Positions 29,258 to 37,386 of a stretch of 64,000 nt of DNA are shown here, one piece after another. The notes under the pieces are model-generated. The model was given only the letters and a program-made list of their open reading frames with translations. It had not been told where the DNA came from and ran no database searches. Source of the stretch: Albidovulum litorale (lineage in GTDB: Bacteria; Pseudomonadota; Alphaproteobacteria; Rhodobacterales; Rhodobacteraceae); assembly GCF_025751495.1 (NCBI RefSeq), contig NZ_JAOWKZ010000002.1, positions 850,001-914,000 on the forward strand. The letters run 5' to 3'. Made by a program: the position numbers and the translations under genes. The stretch's first letter is position 1. Every line of letters starts with the position of its first letter.

Positions 29258-29282
29258 GGAACCAGAATGCGGTTGGCGGGTT
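29258..29282 (+). promoter_or_regulatory. Probable EcfG promoter (variant -10) for the PLDc_N gene
   Basis: GGAAC (29258-29262) - 16 nt - GGTT (29279-29282), one mismatch to CGTT, 30 nt before the ATG at 29313 and divergent from the DUF1328 promoter. Confidence 0.5.
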
Positions 29283-29312
29283 GTTCCCATGACAACGCGA
29301 AAGGAACTCGCC

Positions 29313-29516
29313 ATGGAAATGAACATGCTTTCTCTCTCGGGCTTTGGTGGCCTCATCATCCTGGCGCTCGATGTTTGGGCGCTCGTCTCCATCCTCGGTT
29401 CAACCGCGGCTAATGGACGTAAGGCGCTCTGGGTGCTGCTTGTGTTTTTCCTGCCGCTCATCGGCTTCCTGATCTGGTTGATCGCCGGCCCGCGGTCGTC
29501 CGCTCGGCACGTTTAA
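29313..29516 (+). CDS. PLDc_N-domain small membrane protein
   Basis: A 67-aa protein (MEMNMLSLSGFGGLIILALD) with two helices. The pattern DVWALVSILGS then WVLLVFFLPLIGFLIWLIAG followed by PR is the PLDc_N module, the membrane anchor found at the start of cardiolipin synthases but here standing alone. Start at 29313 has aaagga upstream; a second ATG at 29289 would add eight residues. Confidence 0.8.
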   Translation: MEMNMLSLSGFGGLIILALDVWALVSILGSTAANGRKALWVLLVFFLPLIGFLIWLIAGPRSSARHV

Positions 29517-29638
29517 CCACGACTGAAACCCTGCGGCACGGCCCGCACGTTTTCCCACAAAGCGGGATCAGCGCCGGGACCCTTCGGAGGGTTCGGCGCA
29601 GGCCATTCACCTGTCACATCTTCGGAAAGAGGCGACTC

Positions 29639-30199
29639 ATGACACGCGAAACATTGAAACAGACCGTCAAGGACGCAGCGCGAACCACCCGCGCGGCCGG
29701 TGCCGATGCGCTGAAGGCTGCAAAGGACGAGGCGACCAAAACGGCATCGTCCGCCGCGAAGACTCTGCGTGCCGAGGCGGTCGAGCGCGCCGAACACGGC
29801 AAAGCCCAGCTTTCAAACCAAGGCATGAGGCTTAACGACGCGCTCCTTCATCGCGCTGACAATGCCGACTATGAAATCGAGCGGCGCGTCCTCAACGTCG
29901 TTGCCGGCAGTGTCGCAGAGCTATCGGAAGATCTGCGCAGCCGAAGCGTATCCTCGATCATCGATGAGACGGAACGCTTTGCGCGTACACATCCGGGGGC
30001 CTTCGTCGCGGGTGCAGCTATCGCGGGTTTTGCGCTCGCAAGGTTCGCGCGGGCCAGCGGCCGCCAGTACAACAATCCGGCGACCGAATACCCCGTACCG
30101 GTGCCTGTTTCGACGTCAGGCGAACCCGCGGTTCCGGTGGTATCAGGGGCTCAGAACTCCGGTGGGCAATACGGCGCTCCTGAAACCGAAACACGGTAG
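29639..30199 (+). CDS. Alanine/lysine-rich helical protein with C-terminal membrane segment (stress-associated)
   Basis: A 186-aa protein. Residues 1-60 are a charged, alanine-rich helix (KDAARTTRAAGADALKAAKD); one hydrophobic stretch (AFVAGAAIAGFALARFAR) lies near 120; the tail is rich in proline and valine. It resembles proteins annotated as nutrient-deprivation-induced and DUF883/YtxH-type, which commonly precede holin-like and DUF3618 genes, as it does here. The function is unknown. A strong hairpin around 29569-29598 lies upstream. Confidence 0.65.
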   Translation: MTRETLKQTVKDAARTTRAAGADALKAAKDEATKTASSAAKTLRAEAVERAEHGKAQLSNQGMRLNDALLHRADNADYEIERRVLNVVAGSVAELSEDLRSRSVSSIIDETERFARTHPGAFVAGAAIAGFALARFARASGRQYNNPATEYPVPVPVSTSGEPAVPVVSGAQNSGGQYGAPETETR

Positions 30200-30204
30200 C
30201 CGTT

Positions 30205-30609
30205 ATGGACGCCAAGGTCAGATCTACACCCAGCCTTCTTTCCGACGCCTTCCACGGGATCACGCAGCTTCTGCGCGGCGAACTCGCTTTGGCGCGGGCG
30301 GAGGCTGAAGAAAAGGTCCGAAGGATCGCCTCGGGTGCAATCCTTCTTCTGGTTGCCGCAGCAGTGTTTTTCGTCGGCCTGAATGTTTTGGCCGGAGCAG
30401 CTGTTGTCGCATTGGCGGAACAAGGCATCGCGCCCGGCTGGGCCGCCCTGATCGTCGCTGCGGGCCTATTCGTTATCGCCGGTCTTCTGATGATCATCGG
30501 CCGCCATGCGTTTTCATCCACCAATCTCATGCCGCGCCGCACGGTCACGAACATCCGTCGCGATGCGCAAACCTTCAAGGAGGCACTCAATCATGACACA
30601 TCACTCTGA
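30205..30609 (+). CDS. Holin-superfamily-III/DUF1469-like membrane protein
   Basis: A 134-aa protein: an N-terminal amphipathic segment (LLRGELALARAEAEEKVRRI), two membrane helices (about 43-65 and 75-98) and a charged tail. This is the layout of the phage-holin-family (DUF1469) proteins that occur in stress gene clusters and are not phage genes. It follows the previous gene by 5 nt and overlaps the next by 17 nt. Confidence 0.75.
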   Translation: MDAKVRSTPSLLSDAFHGITQLLRGELALARAEAEEKVRRIASGAILLLVAAAVFFVGLNVLAGAAVVALAEQGIAPGWAALIVAAGLFVIAGLLMIIGRHAFSSTNLMPRRTVTNIRRDAQTFKEALNHDTSL

Positions 30610-31549
30610 CAGCCGAACAATCGAAACGGAACTTGAGCGTAATCGCGCCCGTCTCTCCGAGACATTGGAAGAGTTGCAAGACCGTGTTTCTGTCGACCAT
30701 CTCGCCAAAGAGGCACTCGGCCTCATCAAGACGAACGCCGTTGCCTATACCAGTTCTATTGACAGGGCCGTGCGGTCGAACCCGCTCGCGTTGACGGTGA
30801 CGGGGATCGGTCTGGCCTGGCTTATCTTCGGAGGCCGGAAAGAATCGCCGGAACCGTCGGCAGCCGTCATGAACCGCTGGGAGGACGAGGGCGGCAGCCC
30901 GATGCCTGCCCATGGTGCCGCGGCCGGTCATGCATCTGACGGTGACACCGAATGGTTCGACAAGCTCGATGCCCTGCGCACCACCGCGTCGCAGGCGCTT
31001 CGCCGCCTCGAAAGCGATGCGCGGTCCTACAGCGGCAATGCCAGCGATTTCGCAGCCGATCGCGCGAAGATTATTGCTTCGTTCACCGATGACTTGCGCG
31101 CCAACCTGCGCCAGGGTTTGGACACCCTGTCGGAGGCCGCTCGTGAACGAGTGATTGAGGCTCGCGAAGCCGCCTACAGCGCACATCTTCGTGCAGCGCA
31201 GACGGCACGGAAAGGCGGCCGCGAAGCTGAGCGGCTGATCAACGAGCATCCGATGATCGCGGGCGCAGTGGCGATGGCGCTTGGCGCCGCATTCGCTGCC
31301 GCGCTGCCACGTACGCGAATCGAAGATCGCGCCTTCGGCGAAGATCGCGATCGTTTGATGGAACGCGCGGCGGCCTTACTGAAGGAGGAGCGAGGTCGCA
31401 TGACACGGGTCGCCGAAGGTGTGGCGGAGGAGTTGAAAACCTCGGCCGAGGATGCGGTGCGTAGTGCGCCGGCAGCGGCGTCTGAGATAGGTGACAACCT
31501 GCGTGATCGTGCGATCGCCGAAGCAGGCAGGACGCCCTCTAAAAGCTAG
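30593..31549 (+). CDS. DUF3618 family protein
   Basis: A 318-aa protein starting at 30593 with aaggaggc upstream. The N-terminus (IETELERNRARLSETLEELQ) is the DUF3618 signature. One membrane helix follows (NPLALTVTGIGLAWLIFGG, about 65-83), then a long helical region and a second hydrophobic stretch (MIAGAVAMALGAAFAAALP, about 222-240). Third gene of an apparent stress-envelope operon with the two preceding genes. Function unknown. Confidence 0.75.
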   Translation: MTHHSDSRTIETELERNRARLSETLEELQDRVSVDHLAKEALGLIKTNAVAYTSSIDRAVRSNPLALTVTGIGLAWLIFGGRKESPEPSAAVMNRWEDEGGSPMPAHGAAAGHASDGDTEWFDKLDALRTTASQALRRLESDARSYSGNASDFAADRAKIIASFTDDLRANLRQGLDTLSEAARERVIEAREAAYSAHLRAAQTARKGGREAERLINEHPMIAGAVAMALGAAFAAALPRTRIEDRAFGEDRDRLMERAAALLKEERGRMTRVAEGVAEELKTSAEDAVRSAPAAASEIGDNLRDRAIAEAGRTPSKS

Positions 31550-31615
31550 GTCGACCTCAAATCAATTGGCTGCCCGCTTGCCGGGTCGTCCCCTATCCGG
31601 CAAGCCTCAGGGCGG

Positions 31616-31650
31616 ACCGGCGGTTGTGGAGCGCAACCGCCGGTTTCGCA
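31616..31650 (+). terminator. Intrinsic terminator after the DUF3618 operon
   Basis: An 11-pair stem (accggcggttg / caaccgccggt) with a seven-base loop followed by ttcgcatttt. Confidence 0.65.
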
Positions 31651-31689
31651 TTTTGATGGCGACTGTTTTCTTAAGGGTGATCGAGATAG

Positions 31690-31716
31690 AAAAACGCCGC
31701 CACAGGGGCGGCGTTC
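31690..31716 (-). terminator. Intrinsic terminator of the csbD gene
   Basis: On the minus strand, a nine-pair stem (aacgccgcc / ggcggcgtt) with a five-base loop and a run of T residues, 31 nt past the CsbD stop. Confidence 0.75.
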
Positions 31717-31746
31717 TCACTTTCCGGATTTACGCTATGCCGGGTG

Positions 31747-31944
31747 TCAGATGCCGCGCATCCACTCGTCGACCTCACGTTCGGCTGTTTCCTTGGCATG
31801 GCCGTACTTTTCCTGCACAAGACCGACGAGCTGTTCCCGGCGTCCTTCGGCACTGTGCCATTCGTCGTCGGTGATGTCGCCCCATTTGGCCTGGGCCTTG
31901 CCTTTGAGCTGCTTCCAGTTGCCTTCGATCTGGTCCCAATTCAT
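31747..31944 (-). CDS. CsbD family stress protein
   Basis: A 65-aa acidic protein beginning [20 protein letters not shown] and continuing WGDITDDEW, the CsbD consensus. Members are among the commonest targets of general stress sigma factors; the molecular role is unknown. A perfect EcfG promoter lies 43 nt upstream, with aaggagg at the ribosome-binding position. Confidence 0.92.
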   Translation of the reverse strand: MNWDQIEGNWKQLKGKAQAKWGDITDDEWHSAEGRREQLVGLVQEKYGHAKETAEREVDEWMRGI

Positions 31945-31987
31945 GAGAACCTCCTTCGATTTGATCTACACGGGAGTGTGCCAGATC

Positions 31988-32012
31988 AACGTTTTTGCCG
32001 GGCCGAAGTTCC
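31988..32012 (-). promoter_or_regulatory. EcfG promoter for csbD
   Basis: Minus-strand GGAAC (32008-32012) - 16 nt - CGTT (31988-31991), perfect consensus. Confidence 0.82.
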
Positions 32013-32057
32013 ACGGATGCATGGCTGGCTCCTGTCGGCGTGCGGATTTTCGCTGAG

Positions 32058-32083
32058 GGAACCGAATGGCAGCGAGGGGCGTT
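32058..32083 (+). promoter_or_regulatory. EcfG promoter for AI-2E copy 2
   Basis: GGAAC (32058-32062) - 17 nt - CGTT (32080-32083), perfect consensus, 30 nt before the TTG start at 32114. Confidence 0.82.
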
Positions 32084-32113
32084 TAATCCCTGACATATCG
32101 GGGGCGACTTTTC

Positions 32114-33175
32114 TTGGACAGAACCGCGCGACTTTCTCAATTATCAATGATCTTCCTCGGGGCGATTGCAATGATCGCTGCCATGGATTTCGGCGAGGGC
32201 ATACTCGCACCGCTTACACTTGCGCTGGTCACAGGCGTTGTACTGTCCCCGCTGGCCGAGTTTTGGGAGCAGCGCGGTTATTCCGCGGTCTGGGGCGCCC
32301 TGATCGGTCTTGCCGCAACCCTGGCGCTGATTGGTGCGTTTGTCCTGGCCTTTCACCCGATCATCGCCCAACTGGTCTCGCAGGCGCCAAAGGTATGGGC
32401 GGATATGAAAGAGGTCGTGGCGGGGTTCAGGGGGCTGCTTCGCGGACTTTCCGAGGTCACGGACAGTGTCGCCGCCGCCGTTGCGCCGGAGGCGAATGCC
32501 GCGCCGGCCGCACCGGCCACCGAAGACGGCTTGGCATTTCCGACGGTCACGGACGCGCTGATGATCGCGCCAGCCATCCTCTCGCAGGTCCTTATCTTCT
32601 CCGGCGCGCTCTTTTTCTTTCTGCTCACACGAAGCGAGATCTACGACTGGGTGTCGCTGCGCCTGTCGGGACGCGGCGGGCGGGCGGAACTGGCCCATCG
32701 GCTGCGCCGCGCCGATCGCAACGTGTCGCGCTACTTCTCGACGATCACGCTTATCAATGCCGGGCTCGGGGCGATCACTGCGGGCGTTCTGCAGGCAATC
32801 GGCGTACAAGACGCCATGATCTGGGGCGTCGTCGCCTTCATCGTCAACTTTGTCGTCTATCTCGGGCCGGCGGTCTTCGTCGTCACCCTGATTTTCGTAG
32901 GGGTTGCCCAGTTCGATGGGGCGATGTCGCTCGCCCCTGCGGCATCCTTCCTTTTGCTTAACACGATCGAGGGTCAATTCGTGACGCCGGCGCTTGTGGG
33001 GCGGCACATGGCCGTCAACCCGCTTCTGGTATTTCTGTCGCTGATCTTCGGCCTCTGGCTCTGGGGACCGATCGGCGGCATCGTCGCGATCCCGCTGCTG
33101 CTGTGGGTTCTGGTGCTAAACGACGCGATTTCCGAGAGCGCGGTGCCGGTCATGACCCCAGACGAAACGGCTTAA
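32114..33175 (+). CDS. AI-2E family transporter, copy 2
   Basis: A 353-aa permease with the same layout as copy 1: N-terminal helices with ILAPLTLALVTGVVLSPLAE, a middle extramembrane stretch rich in alanine (about 110-145), then TLINAGLGAITAGVLQAIGV and FLLLNTIEGQFVTPALVGRH. Start TTG at 32114 fits the EcfG promoter distance. It ends 1 nt before the convergent PLD gene's stop. Two family members under the same sigma factor suggest a shared envelope role, unproven. Confidence 0.85.
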   Translation: MDRTARLSQLSMIFLGAIAMIAAMDFGEGILAPLTLALVTGVVLSPLAEFWEQRGYSAVWGALIGLAATLALIGAFVLAFHPIIAQLVSQAPKVWADMKEVVAGFRGLLRGLSEVTDSVAAAVAPEANAAPAAPATEDGLAFPTVTDALMIAPAILSQVLIFSGALFFFLLTRSEIYDWVSLRLSGRGGRAELAHRLRRADRNVSRYFSTITLINAGLGAITAGVLQAIGVQDAMIWGVVAFIVNFVVYLGPAVFVVTLIFVGVAQFDGAMSLAPAASFLLLNTIEGQFVTPALVGRHMAVNPLLVFLSLIFGLWLWGPIGGIVAIPLLLWVLVLNDAISESAVPVMTPDETA

Positions 33176-33176
33176 G

Positions 33177-34742
33177 TCAGACCATTTCCGCCGGAACAAC
33201 CGGAACTTCGGTGGCGTCCCGCTCCGCTGCCTTTATATCGTAGGGAAGTACAAAGCCTTCTCTTTGTTCAGGGTTTTTGCGCGCATTCGCAAGGGCCAAG
33301 GCGCGCCATGTCGAAACCGCACGGCTGGGATCGAAATAGCCGTGATGTGCATTCTCTGGCAGCCAGTGACCCATCACCTTGCTACGCAATAGCTGTACGT
33401 GGCTGCGATCGGTCAGTAACAAACCTGCCTCGGTATCCCAGCGCAGGCTGCGGCCGTTGAGGTTGGCCGACGATATAATCGCGGCGGATTCGTCAAAGAT
33501 AGAGACCTTGGAGTGGATATAGACGATCGGTGCACCGTGAAGCAGCGCACGGCCGTTTTCGTTACCGCCGTTCTTGCGTCTTGGCTGCGCCATTCCCGCG
33601 ACAAACAACCGTTTCCCGAAGGCCTTGACCAGTATACGCAGCGCCCGTGCCTGCAGAAACTCTCCGAACCTCGCATCAAGGCCGATCCGGCGCTCGAAGG
33701 CAATTTCCTCCGGCGCGCCGGGAAGGACCAGAATCAATGACAGCCCGGGGTTCTCGGAAGTGCGCCGCGCCAGGTAGCGGGCAAAGTGGAGATCTCGGAA
33801 GTACTGAGTTTCCAGATAAATGAGCCGACGTGCACGTTTGCCATAGTGCTCATGCGCTACCGCGATCTCCTCGACGACCGGCTCTGGCCCGAAATGTATC
33901 AGGTTGTTCTTGCGGGGCCTCGACATGGTTCTCAGGAACCGCCGTTGACGCTCGGGTTGCCTCCGGCCCGCTGTGACATCGAGAAAGGACTCGAGATGGG
34001 ACTGAGCCTCGGAGACGGCAGGTCCGGACAGATTCAGTTGCGCGTCGTGCCAGGTTTCGTCGGCATTGCGGTCATGAGCAGTGGTATCGAAGCGTCGTTC
34101 GTCAAGATCGAGGCCGCCCAGATAAAGCCTCTTGCGGTCGAATACGGCCATCTTCTGGTGATGGGTCGCTGGGTGGAGAGTCGGGATCGGCCAGAGCTTG
34201 GGGCGGACCCGGCCGTCGGTTAAAGCGATGAGATGCTTTGCCAGACCGGGCATCTCCCGGATAGCGGCCAGACGCTCGGGCAGCGACCGCCGGTTCAGCC
34301 AGCGCGCAGCCTTGAACTGGCGGTGCAAGATAACTGGCCAGAAAAGAATGCGGGGCAGAAGTCCCGTCCGCGCCGGATGCATGGCGGCCGTCACCCGCAG
34401 ACGGTCGCTTGCGCCTGCCAGTTCGGCAGCCGCAATCAGGCGTCGCACAGACCGCCAGGTGCCACGATGCAGCGAAGGCCGAGCGACGGGATCGAAATCC
34501 GAAATGACGATGTTGATGGTTACCCCGCGCGACAACGTGTGAATTATGAGGTCGAACCAGGTTTCAGCGACACGCTTTCCGGCGGACGATCTGATCAGGG
34601 TAGCCAGATCGAATACACGAAAGCCCGCCCAGATCTCCGACCGTGCATTCAGAAACTCCCGTTCCAGCACGGGGTAGGCCTGATCGGCGGTCAGCAGCAC
34701 ATCGAAACTCGGGGCCGCTTGGTATTTAAAGCTTTTTAGCAT
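33177..34742 (-). CDS. Phospholipase D-superfamily protein
   Basis: A 521-aa protein with both HKD motifs: HHQKMAVFDRKRLYLGGLD (about residues 195-213) and IHSKVSIFDESAAIISSANL (about 405-424). This is the two-motif layout of PLD/cardiolipin-synthase-like enzymes; there is no obvious signal peptide or membrane anchor. It probably remodels phospholipids during stress. Start at 34742 (MLKSFKYQ) because the EcfG promoter sits at 34776-34801; the longer frame to 34841 overlaps the kinase gene and that promoter. Confidence 0.85.
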   Translation of the reverse strand: MLKSFKYQAAPSFDVLLTADQAYPVLEREFLNARSEIWAGFRVFDLATLIRSSAGKRVAETWFDLIIHTLSRGVTINIVISDFDPVARPSLHRGTWRSVRRLIAAAELAGASDRLRVTAAMHPARTGLLPRILFWPVILHRQFKAARWLNRRSLPERLAAIREMPGLAKHLIALTDGRVRPKLWPIPTLHPATHHQKMAVFDRKRLYLGGLDLDERRFDTTAHDRNADETWHDAQLNLSGPAVSEAQSHLESFLDVTAGRRQPERQRRFLRTMSRPRKNNLIHFGPEPVVEEIAVAHEHYGKRARRLIYLETQYFRDLHFARYLARRTSENPGLSLILVLPGAPEEIAFERRIGLDARFGEFLQARALRILVKAFGKRLFVAGMAQPRRKNGGNENGRALLHGAPIVYIHSKVSIFDESAAIISSANLNGRSLRWDTEAGLLLTDRSHVQLLRSKVMGHWLPENAHHGYFDPSRAVSTWRALALANARKNPEQREGFVLPYDIKAAERDATEVPVVPAEMV

Positions 34743-34775
34743 TGCAAGTCGTACTGGTGGGGTCCACACCAAGAC

Positions 34776-34801
34776 AACGCTTCGTTCAGCTTGCCGGTTC
34801 C
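34776..34801 (-). promoter_or_regulatory. EcfG promoter for the phospholipase D gene, inside the end of the kinase gene
   Basis: Minus-strand GGAAC (34797-34801) - 17 nt - CGTT (34776-34779), perfect consensus. The -35 element overlaps the last codons of the upstream kinase gene, so PLD can be expressed apart from it. Confidence 0.78.
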
Positions 34802-36585
34802 ATGGACGCAGTGTCGGCTGGCGCGTGACGTTGTTCTGCATCGGCCAGCGGGCGGATATCGAATTCGACCGTCAGATCGTGGAACCCGCCTGCGTGAACC
34901 CGGTTAGCAGAACCGCCGAGCTGCATGGCAAAAGCTGAAACGAGCTGCGTTCCGAGGCCCGTACGGGCCATGCCCCCTCCGGCATCCAGTTCTTCTTCGG
35001 GCGACGTGGCTTCATTGTCGTCGACGGAGTTGCGCACCCGGACAACGGCCCGCGTGTCGGAAAGGCGGGTGAGGCTTACCGAGAGCTGAGCGGGCTTGCC
35101 ATCGGATCCGGCGGCGTATTTGATCGCGTTGGTCACCGACTCCGCGACCAGAAGCGCGAGCGGCACAGCCTGATCCGGTGTCATGCGTATGTCGGCAAAT
35201 TCAGCGTCAACAGCAAACTTGCGGTCTGGCCGGTCGGTCATGTTGGTGATCTGGCGGACGATGGTCGACAGAAGCTCGTCGGAGTGAATGTCCGAGAGTC
35301 CGGCGGTCTGGTAGAGTTCCCGGTGGATTGTCGCAAGACTCATGACCCGGTCCTGCAGGCCTTTCAGAGTCCGCTTCGCCTCGTCCGACCTAGTTCTGCG
35401 CATCTGCATGTTCATGATGGACGCGATGAGTTGAAGATTGTTTTTCACGCGGTGGTGCACTTCACGCAGCAGGACCTCTTTCTGGTGCACCATGTCCTCA
35501 AGCTCGGCCTCATCATGCAGGATCGTTTCGGTCATGCTTTCGTAGGCTTCGCCGATTTCGCGTATCTCGATGGCGGCACCCGACACGTTGACATCACCAA
35601 CGATCCGGTTGCCGCCCGCAAAGGAAATGAGAGAATGTCGGAGCTTGCGGATGTGACGAATGACAAGGCGTTCGACGGCCAGCCATGCCACGATCAGACT
35701 TGCAAGCCACATGAGAACGGGAAGAAGGAAAGGCGCTGACGACAATGAATTGCCGACGCTGCTGATTCCGTCGTACGGCCACGTTCCCAAGGCGTAGAGT
35801 TCCCCCGGAACGAGAGGCACGACCGAAAAGACCCGCTCCATGCCGCCCACGGATTTATCGGTGAAGGCGACGGGTTTTTCACCAGCCAATGCCTTAAGTG
35901 ATCGGTCCACGGGCAACGCTTCGTCGTAACCACTTACCCAACCCGACGCGGTCAAAACCTCGCCCTCCGCATCGAAGGTCACGATTTCAAGCGGGCGTTC
36001 CGAAAGGCTGTCCGCAGTTTCCGGTACATTCAGTGCCTCGTGGGGAACCGAAACACTCGCGGTTCCCAGGCGTTCACCGTCCTCGCCGAACACAGGATGC
36101 GCAATTCCCAGAATGGACGTGCCTGACACGGGTCCCCGACGATTAACCACGATCGTCGGTCCAGGTGATTCATCGATCTGCTGCCAAAGGGCGCTGTCAG
36201 AGAAGTCATGCGTCTTGCCACTGGATGAACACCGCATGATGCCGTCGGATGGTATGAACGCCACCAGCGAATAGCGTGCTGATTCCGTCGCGATCTCGCG
36301 CATGATTGCGGAACATGCCTCGACGTCGTCAACAAAAGTGGGAATTGCGCCTGCAAGCGCGGCAACAGTTCCGCGGGCCTCCTGAATGAACTGCAGTTCC
36401 CGTGCAGCCGCATGCATGGTTTCACCCACGAGCGCTGCCTCGGATCGGGCCTGCGCTTCTGCGACCAACGCAGATGACCGCACTACCGATATTGCCGTCA
36501 GCGGCAGCAGGACCACAGCCAGAAGAAATGCGATTTGGAATCCTAGTCGTTGCGTTATCCGACTGGTCGCAACGGTGTCAGTCAT
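34786..36585 (-). CDS. HisKA_2-type sensor histidine kinase (PhyR-pathway candidate)
   Basis: A 599-aa membrane kinase. Helix 1 at about residues 13-33, a periplasmic sensor region of about 245 residues, helix 2 near 280-305, a HAMP-like linker, then the dimerisation/phosphoacceptor segment EVHHRVKNNLQL (His377/His378) typical of HisKA_2/HWE kinases, and an ATPase domain with LLVAESVTNAIKYA (N box). Its ATG overlaps the ecfG stop by 4 nt, so it is translationally coupled to the anti-sigma/sigma genes. It is the obvious candidate to phosphorylate PhyR. Confidence 0.88.
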   Translation of the reverse strand: MTDTVATSRITQRLGFQIAFLLAVVLLPLTAISVVRSSALVAEAQARSEAALVGETMHAAARELQFIQEARGTVAALAGAIPTFVDDVEACSAIMREIATESARYSLVAFIPSDGIMRCSSSGKTHDFSDSALWQQIDESPGPTIVVNRRGPVSGTSILGIAHPVFGEDGERLGTASVSVPHEALNVPETADSLSERPLEIVTFDAEGEVLTASGWVSGYDEALPVDRSLKALAGEKPVAFTDKSVGGMERVFSVVPLVPGELYALGTWPYDGISSVGNSLSSAPFLLPVLMWLASLIVAWLAVERLVIRHIRKLRHSLISFAGGNRIVGDVNVSGAAIEIREIGEAYESMTETILHDEAELEDMVHQKEVLLREVHHRVKNNLQLIASIMNMQMRRTRSDEAKRTLKGLQDRVMSLATIHRELYQTAGLSDIHSDELLSTIVRQITNMTDRPDRKFAVDAEFADIRMTPDQAVPLALLVAESVTNAIKYAAGSDGKPAQLSVSLTRLSDTRAVVRVRNSVDDNEATSPEEELDAGGGMARTGLGTQLVSAFAMQLGGSANRVHAGGFHDLTVEFDIRPLADAEQRHAPADTASMEPAS

Positions 36586-37145
36586 GCCGCCCGGACTCCG
36601 GACGCGCCAACTACCGCGATGGTCGCAGCATCTGCGCCCGATATTGGGTCTTCCCCATCGGCCAGACCGAGAAGATCGCAAAGACGCGCCCGTGCCCGGT
36701 TCACGCGGCTTTTTACCGTGCCGACCGCCACGCCAGTCATCTCGGCAACATCTTCATAGGAAAAACCAGAAGCCCCTGCGAGGATGAGAACCTCGCGATG
36801 CTCGGCAGACAGCTGATCGAACGCACGGCGGAAATCGTTGAAGGCAAGCCGACCATCATGCGCCGGTTTCTCGCAAAGACGGCCGGCGTGAACGCCGTCA
36901 GAATCCGCCACCTCGCGCTTACGCTTGCGCCGGATCGAAAAGAACGTGTTGCGAAGTATGGTGAAAAGCCACGCCCGCATGTTCGTCCCAACTGCGAACT
37001 TCTCAATATTGGTCCATGCCTTCACGATGGTATCCTGGACGAGATCATCCGCGGTGGACACGTCTCCGCAAAGGCTGATCGCGAAGGCACGCAGTGCCGG
37101 GAGATGTTCGGGAAGCTCGTCCCTGGGGTCGGGAGCCGAACTCAT
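36582..37145 (-). CDS. ecfG: EcfG-type general stress sigma factor
   Basis: A 187-aa ECF sigma factor. Region 2 includes CGDVSTADDLVQDTIVKAW and NMRAWLFTILRNTFFSIRRK; region 4 includes LSAEHREVLILAGASGFSYE and GVAVGTVKSRVNRARARL. Placement directly after nepR with a 4-nt overlap and opposite phyR identifies the EcfG branch. It should recognise GGAAC-N16/17-CGTT, which is found in front of its own operon and many neighbours. Confidence 0.93.
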   Translation of the reverse strand: MSSAPDPRDELPEHLPALRAFAISLCGDVSTADDLVQDTIVKAWTNIEKFAVGTNMRAWLFTILRNTFFSIRRKRKREVADSDGVHAGRLCEKPAHDGRLAFNDFRRAFDQLSAEHREVLILAGASGFSYEDVAEMTGVAVGTVKSRVNRARARLCDLLGLADGEDPISGADAATIAVVGASGVRAA

Positions 37146-37288
37146 TTCTTGGCTTCCTTCTGCCGCAACTGATCCAAGAGATCCTTGAAGCGATCCGGAA
37201 TGCTCTCTTCGAGCGCCTCCTGGTAGACGCGTTTCAGGTTCTCATCGATCTGCGCTTGCAGCTTTGACGTTTGATTGCTTTGCTTCAT
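37142..37288 (-). CDS. nepR: NepR anti-sigma factor
   Basis: A 48-aa protein, MKQSNQTSKLQAQIDENLKR followed by VYQEALEESIPDRFKDLLDQ. The LKRVYQEAL and IPDRFKDLLDQL helices are the two NepR helices that bind EcfG and, under stress, phosphorylated PhyR. It is unannotated in many genomes because it is so short. It overlaps ecfG by 4 nt and is preceded on its strand by an EcfG promoter. Confidence 0.93.
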   Translation of the reverse strand: MKQSNQTSKLQAQIDENLKRVYQEALEESIPDRFKDLLDQLRQKEAKK

Positions 37289-37328
37289 GTGCCTGCACTC
37301 GTCTGGCCAGAATTTTTCACGATCGTAT

Positions 37329-37354
37329 GGAACCTAACGCACATGAACGGCGTT
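37329..37354 (+). promoter_or_regulatory. EcfG promoter for phyR
   Basis: GGAAC (37329-37333) - 17 nt - CGTT (37351-37354), perfect consensus, 32 nt upstream of the phyR ATG. It almost completely overlaps the divergent nepR promoter. Confidence 0.85.
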
Positions 37355-37360
37355 GGTTCC
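37336..37360 (-). promoter_or_regulatory. EcfG promoter for nepR-ecfG-kinase
   Basis: Minus-strand GGAAC (37356-37360) - 16 nt - CGTT (37336-37339), perfect consensus, about 47 nt upstream of the nepR ATG. Together with the phyR promoter it forms an inverted repeat. Confidence 0.85.
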
Positions 37361-37386
37361 CAAGAAAATCGCGATGGGAGAAAAAA

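Noticed and set aside
30205-30609. Holin-like protein as evidence of a prophage
   Set aside because: No phage structural, lysis or replication genes are nearby. Holin-superfamily-III/DUF1469 proteins are common chromosomal stress genes in this context.
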